This document shows positions 1-9,536 of a DNA stretch of 64,000 bases, piece after piece (the stretch's first letter is position 1; every line of letters starts with the position of its first letter). The position numbers and the translations under genes are program-made. The DNA lies in contig NZ_BMLT01000006.1 in assembly GCF_014645375.1 (NCBI RefSeq), positions 124,001 through 188,000 of the forward strand, given 5' to 3'. The notes under the pieces were generated by a model. The model had not been told where the DNA came from. It saw only the letters and a program-made list of their open reading frames with translations, and searched no databases. The stretch comes from Marinobacterium nitratireducens (GTDB lineage: Bacteria > Pseudomonadota > Gammaproteobacteria > Pseudomonadales > Balneatricaceae).

Positions 1-338
1 TGATCGATGGTCGGCATCAGCCACTCGAAGCAGCTGTGGCATTCGATACAGATATTCAGTCGCCCGGCTTCGCCGCCGGCCAGGCGCGCGATATCGCGCT
101 CGGCATTGCGGATCATCGGCAGCACGTCGTCGGCCAGGGTCAGCAGGCGCTGGCCGGAGGAGGTGAAGCAGATCGGCTTGGTCTTGCGAATGAACAGCGA
201 GCAGCTGAGGCGGTCCTCCAGGTCCTTGATCTGGTGAGACAGGGCCGACTGGGTCAGGTGCACCCGCTCGGCCGCTTCGACCAGGCTGCCGGCATCGCGC
301 AGCGCGGCCAGCGTCTTGAGGTGCCTCAGTTCGATCAT
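1..338 (-). CDS. metR: LysR-type regulator MetR, N-terminal part (gene cut by window edge)
   Basis: Only the first 112 residues are inside the window, read on the minus strand from the ATG at 336-338. Residues 1-60 form a LysR-type winged helix-turn-helix (MIELRHLKTLAALRDAG, LTQSALSHQIKDLEDRL). The start of the effector domain follows with IECHSCFEWL. That stretch and the MIELRHLKTL opening resemble MetR of E. coli (which has IECHSC at the equivalent place) rather than a generic LysR protein. MetR activates methionine-synthesis genes with homocysteine as co-effector. The effector-binding C-terminus lies outside, so the identification rests on the N-terminal third. It is transcribed in the same direction as argF and argD, but the 161-base gap to argF makes a shared operon uncertain. 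Confidence 0.8.
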   Translation of the reverse strand, partial: MIELRHLKTLAALRDAGSLVEAAERVHLTQSALSHQIKDLEDRLSCSLFIRKTKPICFTSSGQRLLTLADDVLPMIRNAERDIARLAGGEAGRLNICIECHSCFEWLMPTID

Positions 339-499
339 GCCTCACTCCCGTCCTGGATGTCGTGAAAGGAATTATAGCGGTATTCGCGCCCGGCGTCGGC
401 AGCGCTGGGGTGGGATCGCGGTCCGGGCGATCCGGCGCGCTCGCTTGTTGGGGCCGCCGGGGCAGGACCTTAAGCGGCCCTGCCTTGCGGCGTGCTGAA

Positions 500-1405
500 T
501 CAGTTGACCAGCAGGAATTCCAGCAGCGCCTTCTGGGCGTGGAGGCGGTTTTCGGCTTCGTCGAAGACGATGGAGCGGGGGTCGTCGAGCATGTCCTCGC
601 TGATTTCCTCGCCGCGATGGGCGGGCAGGCAGTGCAGGAACACGGCATCGGGGTTGGCAAGGTCCATCAGTGCAGGGCTGACCTGGAAACCGGTGAACTG
701 CTTTTCGCGCGCCTTGGCTTCTTCTTCCTGGCCCATCGAGGCCCAGACGTCGGTGGAGACAAGGTCGGTGCCCTTTACCGCTTCCTCGGGGTCGCGGAAC
801 AGCCGGACCCGGTCGGCGTGCTGCTCCAGCAGCGACTGCATCGGTTCGAAGCCCTCGGGGCAGCAGATGTGCAGGCGGAAGTCGAGCAGCGCCGCAGCGT
901 TGATCCAGGAGTTGCACATATTGTTGCCGTCGCCGATCCAGACCGCGGTCTTGCCCTGGATGGAGCCGCGGTGCTCGTGGTAAGCCTGCATGTCGGCGAG
1001 CAGCTGGCAGGGGTGGTAATCGTCGGTCAGGGCGTTGATGACCGGCACCCGCGAGTACCTGGCGAAGGTTTCCACGGTGGCGTGCTCGAAGGTGCGGATC
1101 ATCACCACATCGACCATGCTGGAGATGACGCGGGCGCTATCTTCTATCGGTTCGCCGCGACCGAGTTGGGTGTCCCGCGACGACAGGAACATGGCGTGGC
1201 CGCCAAGCTGGGCCATGCCGGCTTCGAAGGATACGCGCGTGCGGGTCGAGGCCTTCTCGAAGATCATGGCCATGACGTGGTTCTGCAGCGGCTCGTATAC
1301 TTCGCCGGCATTGCGCATCTGTTTCAGTTCCCCGGCCCGTACGATGAGCTGCTTGAACTCATCGGGGGTCAGGTCGTTCAGCGTCAGAAAGTGTCTCGTG
1401 CCCAT
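500..1405 (-). CDS. argF: Ornithine carbamoyltransferase, anabolic
   Basis: Cytosolic enzyme that joins carbamoyl phosphate to ornithine to give citrulline in arginine synthesis. The 301-residue length is normal for the family. The carbamoyl-phosphate motif STRTR is at residues 53-57, and the ornithine-side motif HCLPAHRG with its catalytic cysteine is near residue 260. [17 protein letters not shown] at the N-terminus resembles pseudomonad ArgF. It lies 81 bases downstream of argD on the same strand, so the two probably share a transcript. argG, the next enzyme in the pathway, is 5 kb away on the other strand. The ATG at 1405 is the only sensible start for the family alignment. Confidence 0.95.
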   Translation of the reverse strand: MGTRHFLTLNDLTPDEFKQLIVRAGELKQMRNAGEVYEPLQNHVMAMIFEKASTRTRVSFEAGMAQLGGHAMFLSSRDTQLGRGEPIEDSARVISSMVDVVMIRTFEHATVETFARYSRVPVINALTDDYHPCQLLADMQAYHEHRGSIQGKTAVWIGDGNNMCNSWINAAALLDFRLHICCPEGFEPMQSLLEQHADRVRLFRDPEEAVKGTDLVSTDVWASMGQEEEAKAREKQFTGFQVSPALMDLANPDAVFLHCLPAHRGEEISEDMLDDPRSIVFDEAENRLHAQKALLEFLLVN

Positions 1406-1486
1406 AGGTGGTGTCTGCTTCAGCAGGTCCTCTGAGTGCGGCGATTGATTATGGATTCTTAGTCTAGTGCCGGAAGATATTCTGGC

Positions 1487-2674
1487 TTACCGATCGTCTG
1501 CCGCGTAGATCTGGATCAGTTTGGAAAGCGTGTTCACCAGCAGGTCCGCTTCGCCGTCGGTCATGGTCAGCGGCGGCAGCAGTCGCACCACGCGCCCGCC
1601 GCCGGTAACGTTGAGCAGGATGCCCTTGACCTTTGACAGCACAGCAAGTTCGCTGCCGGCTTCGTTCAGTTCGATGGCGATCATCAGGCCCTTGTTGCGG
1701 ATTTCGCGCACGTAATCGGAGCCGGTCAGCTGTTCGCGGAAACCGTCGCAGATCCGCTCGCCGAGCGCCCGGGCGCGCTTGCAGAGGTTGTCGTTTTGGA
1801 TGGTGTCGACCACCGCAAGCGCCGCAGCGCAGGCCAGGGGGTTGCCGCCGTAGGTGGAGCCGTGGGTGCCGGGGGTAAGCACCTCGGCTGCCTTGCCCCG
1901 GGCCAGACAGGCACCGATCGGCACGCCGTTGCCAAGCCCCTTGGCGGTAGTCACGACGTCCGGCAGGATACCGTTGTGCTGATAGGCGAAGTACTCGCCG
2001 GTGCGGCCGTTGCCGGTCTGCACCTCGTCGAGCATCAGCAGCCAGTCGTTGTCATCGCAGATATCGCGCAGCTGGTTGAGGTAGTCGTCGGCCGGAATAC
2101 GAATGCCGGCTTCACCCTGGATCGGCTCGACCAGGATCGCGACCACATTGGGGTTGTTGGCGGCGATGGTGCGGATGGCCTCGACGTCGTTGTAGGGCGC
2201 GCGCAAGAAGCCGCCGACCAGCGGCTCGAAGCCGACCTGGACGGCACGGTTGCCGGTGGCGCTGAGAGTGGCCAGAGTGCGTCCGTGGAAGGCGCCTTCC
2301 ATGACAATGATCGCCGGGTTGTCGACGCCCTGCTGGTGGCCGTACCGGCGCGCCAGCTTGATCGCCGCTTCGTTGGCTTCGGCGCCGGAGTTGCCGAAAA
2401 ATACGTTGTCCATGCCGGAGAGCGCGGTCAGGCGCGCGGCCAGGCGCTCCTGTAGCGGCACGCTGTAGAGGTTCGAAGTGTGGATGAGCTTGGATGCCTG
2501 CTCGGTAATGGCATGGGTGACCGCCGGGTGCGCATGCCCAAGACCACAGACGGCGATACCGGACAGAGCGTCCAGGTATTTGTTGCCGTCGGTATCGTAC
2601 AGCCAGGTCCCTTCACCGTGATCGAACGCCACGGAAAGGCGGTTGTACGTGTTCATGATCGGTGTGGTGGCCAT
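1487..2674 (-). CDS. argD: Acetylornithine/ornithine aminotransferase, class III PLP enzyme
   Basis: Pyridoxal-phosphate transaminase of 395 residues, the usual ArgD length. Visible motifs are GNSGAEANE (94-102) for the cofactor phosphate, FHGRT (129-133), LDEVQTGNGRTG (215-226) with the PLP-binding aspartate, and TTAKGLGNGVPIG with Schiff-base lysine K245. It should convert N-acetylglutamate semialdehyde to N-acetylornithine. An in-frame ATG lies 84 bases upstream, but the ATG at 2674 has an AGGGAGA ribosome site just before it and gives the family's usual N-terminus. An intrinsic-terminator-like hairpin sits in the leader. Close relatives also act on succinylornithine or GABA, so the exact substrate is inferred from linkage to argF. 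Confidence 0.9.
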   Translation of the reverse strand: MATTPIMNTYNRLSVAFDHGEGTWLYDTDGNKYLDALSGIAVCGLGHAHPAVTHAITEQASKLIHTSNLYSVPLQERLAARLTALSGMDNVFFGNSGAEANEAAIKLARRYGHQQGVDNPAIIVMEGAFHGRTLATLSATGNRAVQVGFEPLVGGFLRAPYNDVEAIRTIAANNPNVVAILVEPIQGEAGIRIPADDYLNQLRDICDDNDWLLMLDEVQTGNGRTGEYFAYQHNGILPDVVTTAKGLGNGVPIGACLARGKAAEVLTPGTHGSTYGGNPLACAAALAVVDTIQNDNLCKRARALGERICDGFREQLTGSDYVREIRNKGLMIAIELNEAGSELAVLSKVKGILLNVTGGGRVVRLLPPLTMTDGEADLLVNTLSKLIQIYAADDR

Positions 2675-2693
2675 GGCCGTCTCCCTACAACGC

Positions 2694-2716
2694 AAAAAGG
2701 CAGCCCCGGCTGCCAG
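2694..2716 (-). terminator. Terminator-like hairpin in the argD leader
   Basis: Read on the minus strand, GGCAGCC and GGCTGCC form a 7-bp stem with a two-base loop, followed directly by TTTTT. It lies only about 20 bases upstream of the argD start codon. No minus-strand gene lies between it and the divergent grxD that it could terminate, so it may act in the argD leader itself. Function is inferred. Confidence 0.5.
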
Positions 2717-3043
2717 ACAAAAGAAAGGCATTCTATGTAGATGAGGGTGCTTTGGCAATGCGCGGGCCGCGGTAACGGGATTTTAATCGTGCGGGGTTGT
2801 AATGCGGTCCAGCGAACCCAATATGGTGTTTAGTGGCGGGAGCCCGGTCTCCGGGCGAACCAGTGTGGCAGCGCAGTTTTTCGCCCGCCGCGTGGGCGCC
2901 TGCGCATTCCGGGTTTTATTAATAGCCGTCATGCGTTTTACCTGACCATAATGCTCGGATAAACGGTCGGATTTGTGGTAGGCTAGCGCCACGTGTTCGC
3001 GCAGTGCGAGCGATAGCATACCCAGGCATTCAAAGGTGTATCA
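2717..3043. other. Intergenic region between divergent argD and grxD
   Basis: About 330 bases with no convincing gene. A 78-codon minus-strand frame (2783-3019) has no recognisable product and a composition expected by chance. In Pseudomonas, bacterioferritin and Bfd genes sit near here; no trace is visible. Promoters for both flanking genes must lie here. GGATTTGTGGTAGGCTAGCG near 2970-2990 could hold the grxD promoter, but the match is weak. Confidence 0.4.
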
Positions 3044-3379
3044 ATGAGCGTAATCGACACCATCAAGGAGCAGATCGAAAAGAACCCCATTCTGCTCTAT
3101 ATGAAAGGCACCCCGCGATTCCCGCAGTGCGGCTTTTCCTCCCGCGCTTCCGAGGCTGTAATGAACTGTGGCGAGCGTTTCGCGTTCGTCAACATCCTCG
3201 AGAATCCGGAAATCCGCGCCGAGCTGCCGAAGTACGCCAACTGGCCGACGTTCCCGCAGCTGTGGGTCCAGGGTGAGCTGGTGGGTGGCTGCGACATCAT
3301 CTGCGAGATGGCGGCCAGCGGCGAGCTCGAGACACTGATCAAGCAGGTGGCGGCCGAGCAGGGCGCGGACGAAGCCTGA
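3044..3379 (+). CDS. grxD: Monothiol glutaredoxin, Grx4/GrxD family
   Basis: A 111-residue single-domain glutaredoxin with the CGFS active site (C29 in FPQCGFSSR), a glutathione-contacting K21 before it, WPTFPQLWV near residue 67 and GGCDI near residue 83. Monothiol glutaredoxins of this type bind a [2Fe-2S] cluster as a glutathione-ligated dimer, often with BolA proteins, and deliver clusters to acceptor proteins. Length matches E. coli GrxD. The peroxiredoxin gene follows 121 bases downstream, the order found in Pseudomonas. Confidence 0.93.
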   Translation: MSVIDTIKEQIEKNPILLYMKGTPRFPQCGFSSRASEAVMNCGERFAFVNILENPEIRAELPKYANWPTFPQLWVQGELVGGCDIICEMAASGELETLIKQVAAEQGADEA

Positions 3380-3421
3380 TTATTCGGCGGGACGCGCCAG
3401 AACGCATTCCGCCAACCCTTT

Positions 3422-3457
3422 CATCGGCGCGGCCGGGCAACCCCGGTCGCGCCGATG
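3422..3457. other. Strong hairpin between grxD and peroxiredoxin gene
   Basis: CATCGGCGCGGCCGGG pairs with CCCCGGTCGCGCCGATG across a short loop with one mismatch, giving a stem of about 16 bp. No T-run follows on the plus strand, so it is not a textbook intrinsic terminator. It could protect the grxD transcript end or reduce read-through. Confidence 0.45.
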
Positions 3458-3500
3458 GATTTAAGAGCTTAAAACGGACTATTTACGGAGAAGATAAGTA

Positions 3501-4103
3501 ATGGGCGTACTCGTAGGTAAGCAAGCACCGGACTTCACTGCTGCAGCGGTTCTGGGCGACGGTCAGATCGTCGACGCCTTCAACCTGAAAGAAGCGATCA
3601 GCGGCAAGTACGGTCTCGTTTTCTTCTACCCGCTGGACTTCACTTTTGTCTGCCCCTCCGAGCTGATCGCTCTGAACAACCGCATGGCGGCGTTCAAGGA
3701 GCGTAACGTCGAGGTGATCGGTGTTTCCATCGACTCTCAGTTCACTCACAACGCATGGCGCAACACTCCGGTCAACCAGGGCGGCATCGGTCCGGTTGAA
3801 TACACCCTGGTTGCTGACGTGAAGCACGAAATCTGCCAGGCATACGACGTCGAAGCCGACGCCGGTGTCGCTTTCCGTGGTGCCTTCCTGATCGACCAGA
3901 ACGGCGTTGTCCGTTCCCAGATCGTCAACGACCTGCCGCTGGGTCGTAACATGGAAGAGCTGATCCGTCTGGTCGACGCGCTGCAGTTCCACGAAGAGCA
4001 CGGCGAAGTCTGCCCGGCTGGCTGGACCAAGGGCGACAAGGGCATGAACGCTTCTCCGGAAGGCGTTGCCGCCTACCTCGCCGAGGAATCCGGCAAGCTG
4101 TAA
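3501..4103 (+). CDS. Typical 2-Cys peroxiredoxin (AhpC/TSA family)
   Basis: A 200-residue thiol peroxidase that reduces H2O2 and organic peroxides. The peroxidatic cysteine is C51 in the motif FTFVCPSEL. The resolving cysteine, near residue 171, is in VCPAGW, and the C-terminal YLAEESGKL tail is typical. This architecture forms dimers or decamers and is reduced by AhpF or thioredoxin; no reductase gene is adjacent. A GGAGAAG ribosome site precedes the ATG and an intrinsic terminator follows at 4119-4158, so the gene is probably a single unit or the end of a grxD unit. It corresponds in position to the peroxiredoxin gene next to rnt in Pseudomonas. Confidence 0.93.
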   Translation: MGVLVGKQAPDFTAAAVLGDGQIVDAFNLKEAISGKYGLVFFYPLDFTFVCPSELIALNNRMAAFKERNVEVIGVSIDSQFTHNAWRNTPVNQGGIGPVEYTLVADVKHEICQAYDVEADAGVAFRGAFLIDQNGVVRSQIVNDLPLGRNMEELIRLVDALQFHEEHGEVCPAGWTKGDKGMNASPEGVAAYLAEESGKL

Positions 4104-4118
4104 GCTGGACCGCAATCC

Positions 4119-4158
4119 AAAAAAAGGCCCGTCAACGGCAAGTTGACGGGCCTTTTTT
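4119..4158 (+). terminator. Intrinsic terminator after the peroxiredoxin gene
   Basis: AAAAAGGCCCGTCAAC pairs with GTTGACGGGCCTTTTTT, giving a 12-bp G+C-rich stem flanked by A- and T-runs, so it could work in both directions. Confidence 0.9.
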
Positions 4159-4190
4159 GGTTCATCGCGCTCCAGCGGAAAAACGTAAAT

Positions 4191-4510
4191 CGCAGGATGG
4201 GTGGAGCGATGCCTCGGTACGGCGTATCCGTCACCGATGCGGCCAGGGCGTCGTGCAACCCATCTTGGACGTCGGTTCGGCAGCTGGCTCTAGCGATGCA
4301 ATGGCATTTGCCGGAACCTTTGGTGCTGCTGATGGGCATCGCGTAACCCGTCAAATCGATCGCGGTACAGATCGATGGCTCCCGGCCGGCAGAGCGCCAA
4401 GTGAAACCCCGGATGACCTTTCCGTTGCCTGCGAAGTCTGGGTAACAACAATCCCGTCAACTCGATCGCAGCGCAGATCGATCGGCTTCAGCCGGCAGGG
4501 GCTGGAGCGG
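4191..4510. repeat. Diverged copy of the 60.8-kb compound repeat family
   Basis: This non-coding stretch starts GCAGGATGGGTGGAGCGATG, close to the GTAGGATGGGCTGAGCGATG that opens each unit of the array at 60.8-62.0 kb. It also holds two versions of that array's inner palindrome: GTCAAATCGATC...CAGATCGATGG near 4350-4380 and GTCAACTCGATC...CAGATCGATCGG near 4455-4485. It appears to be an older, eroded member with the inner part duplicated. No gene is present. Confidence 0.65.
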
Positions 4511-4516
4511 GTACAC

Positions 4517-4593
4517 GTAGGAGCTCGCTCCGCGAGCGAACCGAAGGCTGGCGGGGCGCTGAAAGGCTGTTCGCCCACAGAGTGGGCTCCTAC
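4517..4593. repeat. Paired REP-type palindrome (GTAGGAGC...GCTCCTAC)
   Basis: The outer arms GTAGGAGC and GCTCCTAC face each other. Inside are CTCGCTCCGCGAGCGAA and TTCGCCCACAGAGTGGG, the hairpin cores typical of pseudomonad REP sequences arranged as an inverted pair. Similar elements occur at 51089-51167 and 56187-56346. Confidence 0.75.
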
Positions 4594-4640
4594 TTCTGGT
4601 GCGAGGGCACCGCTTCCACAGGCCTCACGCCTGACTACTC

Positions 4641-5297
4641 TCAATCCTCGTAATGTCGCGCCTCGAGCACCATGTCCCAGCCGCCGAGGTCCTTCCAGCG
4701 ATTGACGATGGAGCAGAACAGCTCCGCGGTCTTGCAGGTATCGTAGAGCGCCGAATGGGCCTTCTTGCCGTCGAAGTCGATGCCGGCGACGTCACAGGCG
4801 CGGGCCAGGACCGTCTGGCCGTAGGCGAGGCCGGCGAGGGTGGCGGTGTCGAAGGTCGAGAACGGATGGAAGGGGTTGCGCTTGATGTCGGCGCGGGCCG
4901 ATGCCGCCTGCACGAAGCTGTGATCGAAGGCGGCGTTGTGGCCGACCAGTACGGCGCGCTTGCAGCCATGGGCCTTGATCGATTTGCGGATGGGCTTGAA
5001 GATGTTTTCCAGCGCCATGGCTTCGGGAATGGCGTCGCGTTCGGGGTCGAACGGGTCGATGCCGGTAAACTCGAGTGCGGAGCGCTCGAAATTGGCGCCC
5101 TCGAACGGGTCGACCGCCTCGTCGAAGCACTGGTCGATCATCAGATAACCGGTTTCATCCATGGTCAGGGTGACGGCGGCTACCTCTAGCAGCGCATCGG
5201 TGCGAGGGTTGAAGCCGGCGGTTTCGACGTCGACGACGACAGGCAGGAAGCCGCGAAACCGGTCGGCCATCATTTGCGCAGTGGTGCTGTTACTCAA
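4641..5297 (-). CDS. rnt: Ribonuclease T, DEDDh 3'-5' exonuclease
   Basis: A 218-residue exonuclease that trims the 3' CCA end of tRNA and matures small stable RNAs as a homodimer. The ExoI motif is [11 protein letters not shown] with acidic pair D23 and E25. ExoII is [10 protein letters not shown] near residues 118-128, and ExoIII is [12 protein letters not shown] near residue 176, giving the DEDDh set. Length and the N-terminal [20 protein letters not shown] block match RNase T rather than the related DnaQ proofreading subunit. Transcribed toward the peroxiredoxin gene. In Pseudomonas pyrC lies between rnt and motY; here it is absent. Confidence 0.95.
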   Translation of the reverse strand: MSNSTTAQMMADRFRGFLPVVVDVETAGFNPRTDALLEVAAVTLTMDETGYLMIDQCFDEAVDPFEGANFERSALEFTGIDPFDPERDAIPEAMALENIFKPIRKSIKAHGCKRAVLVGHNAAFDHSFVQAASARADIKRNPFHPFSTFDTATLAGLAYGQTVLARACDVAGIDFDGKKAHSALYDTCKTAELFCSIVNRWKDLGGWDMVLEARHYED

Positions 5298-5538
5298 GTA
5301 ATATCCTTAATGCAGCGGGGCAGGGGCGAATGTCCCGCCATTCTAGCAGCCCGGCTTCGGAGCCTCCAACTTTGGGCACCGGCAAGCCGATGCCGGACCC
5401 GGGAGCGGGGATCCTCTAAAGAATAGCGCTGGCCGGTCGATACAGTTGCAGCGGGTGGCGTGCACAGGCGGCCTCCGGCAGTGCGCTGTCGGCCGGGGAG
5501 GGTGGCGCCGTTGCCAAGATACACTGGGTGGTGCTTTG

Positions 5539-6393
5539 ATGTTCAGGTTTTGCGTCTTATTGTCCGTCTGCTTGTCGGTTCAGGCCGCCTGGGGTGTGAC
5601 CTTCCGGGCGTCGATCGAGGATTCGCGCTGGGACCTCGAGGCGTCCCGGTTCAATTGCCGTCTGAGTCAGCCGGTGCCGGATTATGGGCGGGCGCTGTTC
5701 GAACAGGAAGCGGGCGAAGATGTGCATTTTCGCCTGCAGCCGCTAGGGCGCAGCCACGCCGCCGGGCAGGCGCTGCTGGTGGCTGAAGCGCCGCCCTGGC
5801 AACCGGGTATTGCGACCCGGGTGATCGGCCCGGTTGCGGTGGATGCCGCCAGTGGTGAGATCAGCGTCGATCCGCCCTACGCCCGGCAGATGCTGGCGTA
5901 CCTGCACCAGGGGCTGGTGCCGACCTTCACGCATGAGCGCTGGCAGGGTACCGTAGAGCCGCTGCGGGTCGGGGTGTCGGCGGCGAATTTTCCATCGGCG
6001 TACCGCGAGTACAGCGGCTGTGTCGAAGGGCTGCTGCCGGTCAACTTTACCCAGGTGGCGCGTACCGCGCTGCTGTTTCCGTCCGCCACTACCGATCTTC
6101 CCGACAGCGCCCGCGAGCGGCTCGACCTGATTGCGCTCTACGTTCGCAACGATACCGAGGTGCGCTCGGTGTACGTCGACGGTCATTCCGACAGCCTCGG
6201 GCGGCGGCTGCTCAATCGTGATCTGTCTAAGAAGCGGGCTGAAGCCGTCACCCGCTATCTGGTGGAGCAGGGGATCGACGAAAGCATGATCACCACGCGT
6301 TTTCATGGCGAGCGCTATCCGGTGGTACCCAACAGCACAGCGGCCAACCGCGATCGCAACCGCCGCGTCACCGTGCGTCTGGAGCGCGACTGA
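5539..6393 (+). CDS. motY: MotY-like flagellar stator ring protein with OmpA-like domain
   Basis: A 284-residue exported protein. Residues 1-20 are a signal peptide ending near QAAWG. An N-terminal domain follows (VTFRASIEDSRWDLEAS), as in the T-ring protein MotY that holds stators around polar flagellar motors. From about residue 165 comes an OmpA/MotB peptidoglycan-binding domain with VYVDGHSDSLGRRLLNRDLS and NRDRNRRVTVRLERD. The ATG at 5539 was chosen over an in-frame ATG 93 bases upstream because it gives the signal peptide. The position between rnt and argG is that of motY in Pseudomonas. An OmpA-family protein of another role cannot be fully excluded. Confidence 0.85.
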   Translation: MFRFCVLLSVCLSVQAAWGVTFRASIEDSRWDLEASRFNCRLSQPVPDYGRALFEQEAGEDVHFRLQPLGRSHAAGQALLVAEAPPWQPGIATRVIGPVAVDAASGEISVDPPYARQMLAYLHQGLVPTFTHERWQGTVEPLRVGVSAANFPSAYREYSGCVEGLLPVNFTQVARTALLFPSATTDLPDSARERLDLIALYVRNDTEVRSVYVDGHSDSLGRRLLNRDLSKKRAEAVTRYLVEQGIDESMITTRFHGERYPVVPNSTAANRDRNRRVTVRLERD

Positions 6394-6450
6394 TTCTGTG
6401 ACCCTGAGCCGCAGGGCGGGTGCTATCGTACGGCGAAAGGCGCTCGAGGC

Positions 6451-6479
6451 TTCTGAGTCCCGCGCTTAGCTGCTATACT
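6451..6479 (+). promoter_or_regulatory. Candidate sigma-70 promoter for argG
   Basis: TTCTGA (6451-6456) and TATACT (6474-6479) are separated by exactly 17 bases, about 120 bases before the argG start codon. Both boxes are good matches to TTGACA/TATAAT at the strongest positions. No ArgR box could be assigned with confidence. Confidence 0.5.
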
Positions 6480-6606
6480 GCGGCGCTTTTTCCAGACGTA
6501 TCGACCGCCGCACCTTCGCTGCCGCGCGCTCGACGTCTTTTCGAACGACAGATTCCCCGTCCCGGTGGCCTGATGGCGGCCGGGCGATCTCATCTGGAGC
6601 TGAGAC

Positions 6607-7833
<1,227 letters not shown>

Positions 7834-7847
7834 TTCCCAGGTGTTCG

Positions 7848-7874
7848 AAAAAAGCCCGCATTGCGGGCTTTTTT
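7848..7874 (+). terminator. Intrinsic terminator after argG
   Basis: AAAAAAGCCCGCA pairs with TGCGGGCTTTTTT: a 7-bp G+C-rich core flanked by A- and T-runs, 15 bases after the stop codon. Confidence 0.93.
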
Positions 7875-7939
7875 GTGTCTGTCTGTCACCCTCGCATGCA
7901 CTGTGATAACTTTGCGACACCTTTCCTGTCAGCGGCTTT

Positions 7940-9532
7940 ATGGAATCCTACCTCGAAGGCAAGACGGCGCTTGTCGTCGACAGCAACCGGGACGATCTCG
8001 GCGCCTTGCGCGAGCTGCTGGGCGGTTTTGGCCTGGCTCAGGTCGCGGCCGCCACATCGGCGGGCATGGCCGTCAACTATCTCGCCGCCCAGTCTTTCGA
8101 TTTCTGTTTTGTCGCCTATGACCTCGGACCCGGCGTCAAGAACGGTCTGCAGGTGATCCAGGAGGCCACGCTCGATGGCTCGCGCCGCTATCGCGACGGC
8201 TTCGTGCTGATCGCCGCCAGCGATCAGGCGCAGGCGCTGGCCGGAGCGCTCGAATACGCGCCGGACGCCTGTATCGCCAAACCCTGCGACCGGGCCCGGC
8301 TGCGTCAGTGTCTCGATCGCCTGGCGCGGGTGAAGTCGCTGTTACTGCCGCTCGAGGAGCGGCTCGACGAGGGGGACTGGAAGGGCGCGCTGGAACAGGG
8401 TGAGCAGGCGCAGGAGCGGTACCCGGGCGTGCGGCCCTATCTGCAGCGCCTGCGTGGCATTGCGCTGCTGCACCTGGAGCGGTTCCGGGAAGCCGAAACT
8501 CTGTTCCTCCGGTTGTCGCAGGAGCCTGTCTGCGACTGGGCCGACATCGGCCTCGGGGTGGCGCTTTACCAGCAGGGTCGCTACCGCGAAGCGCATCGGT
8601 GTCTGGGGCATCTCACCGGGCAGAATCAGACCGCGCCCGAGGCGTTCCTGATGCAGGCGCGCTGCGAACGGGTGTTGGGGCACTGGCGCGAGGCTCAGAT
8701 GCTGCTGCGCAAGGCGACCATACTGCAGCCGTTCATGCCGCAGCTGCAGTCGGACCTGGCCTGTCTGCTGGCGCTCGACGGCGACTGGCCCCAGGCCGCG
8801 ACCGCCTATCGTCAGGCGGTCGCCCATGGGCGCTACTCGCCGTTTCAGCGCGTCGATTGCTACTACGGGCTGGTCGAAGCGTTGCTGCAACAGGTGGAGA
8901 AGGGCGCCTCTGCAGTCTCCGATGCCGCCGAGGCCGAGTGCGTGCGCACGCTGGAAAGCGCGGTGCGGGATTTCGAGGGCGACCCGGCGGTGCCGTTCCG
9001 GGCCCGCCTGCTGGCAGCGCGGCTGTACCGGCGCAGTGGCAACAGCGCCCTGGCCGAGCAGGCGGCGCAGGATGCGCTCGAGCGCTTCGGGTATCTGCCG
9101 CCGTCGCTGCAGGCGGAACTGGCGGACCTGATGGCCGACGGGCTGGAGGACAGCTCGCTGGCCGAGCTCGGGCGGCAGCGGCGTCAGGAAGCCATGCGGC
9201 TGCTCGCGACGCTCGACTGGGGGCGCAGTAATCTGTCGGCAATGCTGAGCTACCGGCGCAAGGACTATGAACAGGCCTATGCGCGTTTCTGCGAGGCGGA
9301 CCGGCTGCGCAGCGGCAATCCGGCGGTGGTGCTCAACCTGGTGCAGGCGGGACTGGAAGTGGCCAGGCTCGATGAGGCGCGCGCCCGGGCGGTGCTGCGT
9401 CACTGCGATGACCTGCTCTACGGTCTGCAGCTCGGAGCGCTGGGCCAGAAGCAGCAGGAACGTTACCGTTCGCTGTGCCGGCGCCTGGCAAATCTCAATC
9501 TTCTGCGGGGCGGCGCCGAAATGGCCCGTTGA
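7940..9532 (+). CDS. Response-regulator receiver domain fused to TPR repeats
   Basis: A 530-residue cytoplasmic protein. Residues 1-125 are a CheY-like receiver: acidic pair in VVDSNRDD, likely phospho-acceptor aspartate in CFVAYDLGPG near residue 60, and switch lysine in CIAKPCDR near residue 114. The rest is helical with tetratricopeptide-type repeats (RYPGVRPYLQRLRGIALLHL, LYQQGRYREAHRCLGHL, ACLLALDGDWPQAATAYRQA) and has no DNA-binding or enzymatic output domain. It probably relays phosphorylation into a protein-protein interaction. No histidine kinase is nearby. The type I secretion operon starts 450 bases downstream after a gene on the other strand. Its partner and process are unknown. 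Confidence 0.75.
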   Translation: MESYLEGKTALVVDSNRDDLGALRELLGGFGLAQVAAATSAGMAVNYLAAQSFDFCFVAYDLGPGVKNGLQVIQEATLDGSRRYRDGFVLIAASDQAQALAGALEYAPDACIAKPCDRARLRQCLDRLARVKSLLLPLEERLDEGDWKGALEQGEQAQERYPGVRPYLQRLRGIALLHLERFREAETLFLRLSQEPVCDWADIGLGVALYQQGRYREAHRCLGHLTGQNQTAPEAFLMQARCERVLGHWREAQMLLRKATILQPFMPQLQSDLACLLALDGDWPQAATAYRQAVAHGRYSPFQRVDCYYGLVEALLQQVEKGASAVSDAAEAECVRTLESAVRDFEGDPAVPFRARLLAARLYRRSGNSALAEQAAQDALERFGYLPPSLQAELADLMADGLEDSSLAELGRQRRQEAMRLLATLDWGRSNLSAMLSYRRKDYEQAYARFCEADRLRSGNPAVVLNLVQAGLEVARLDEARARAVLRHCDDLLYGLQLGALGQKQQERYRSLCRRLANLNLLRGGAEMAR

Positions 9533-9536
9533 GGGC

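Noticed and set aside
2783-3019. 78-codon minus-strand leader peptide or small gene upstream of argD
   Set aside because: It contains several arginines, but no ribosome site and no conserved pattern; arginine codons are common by chance in this composition.
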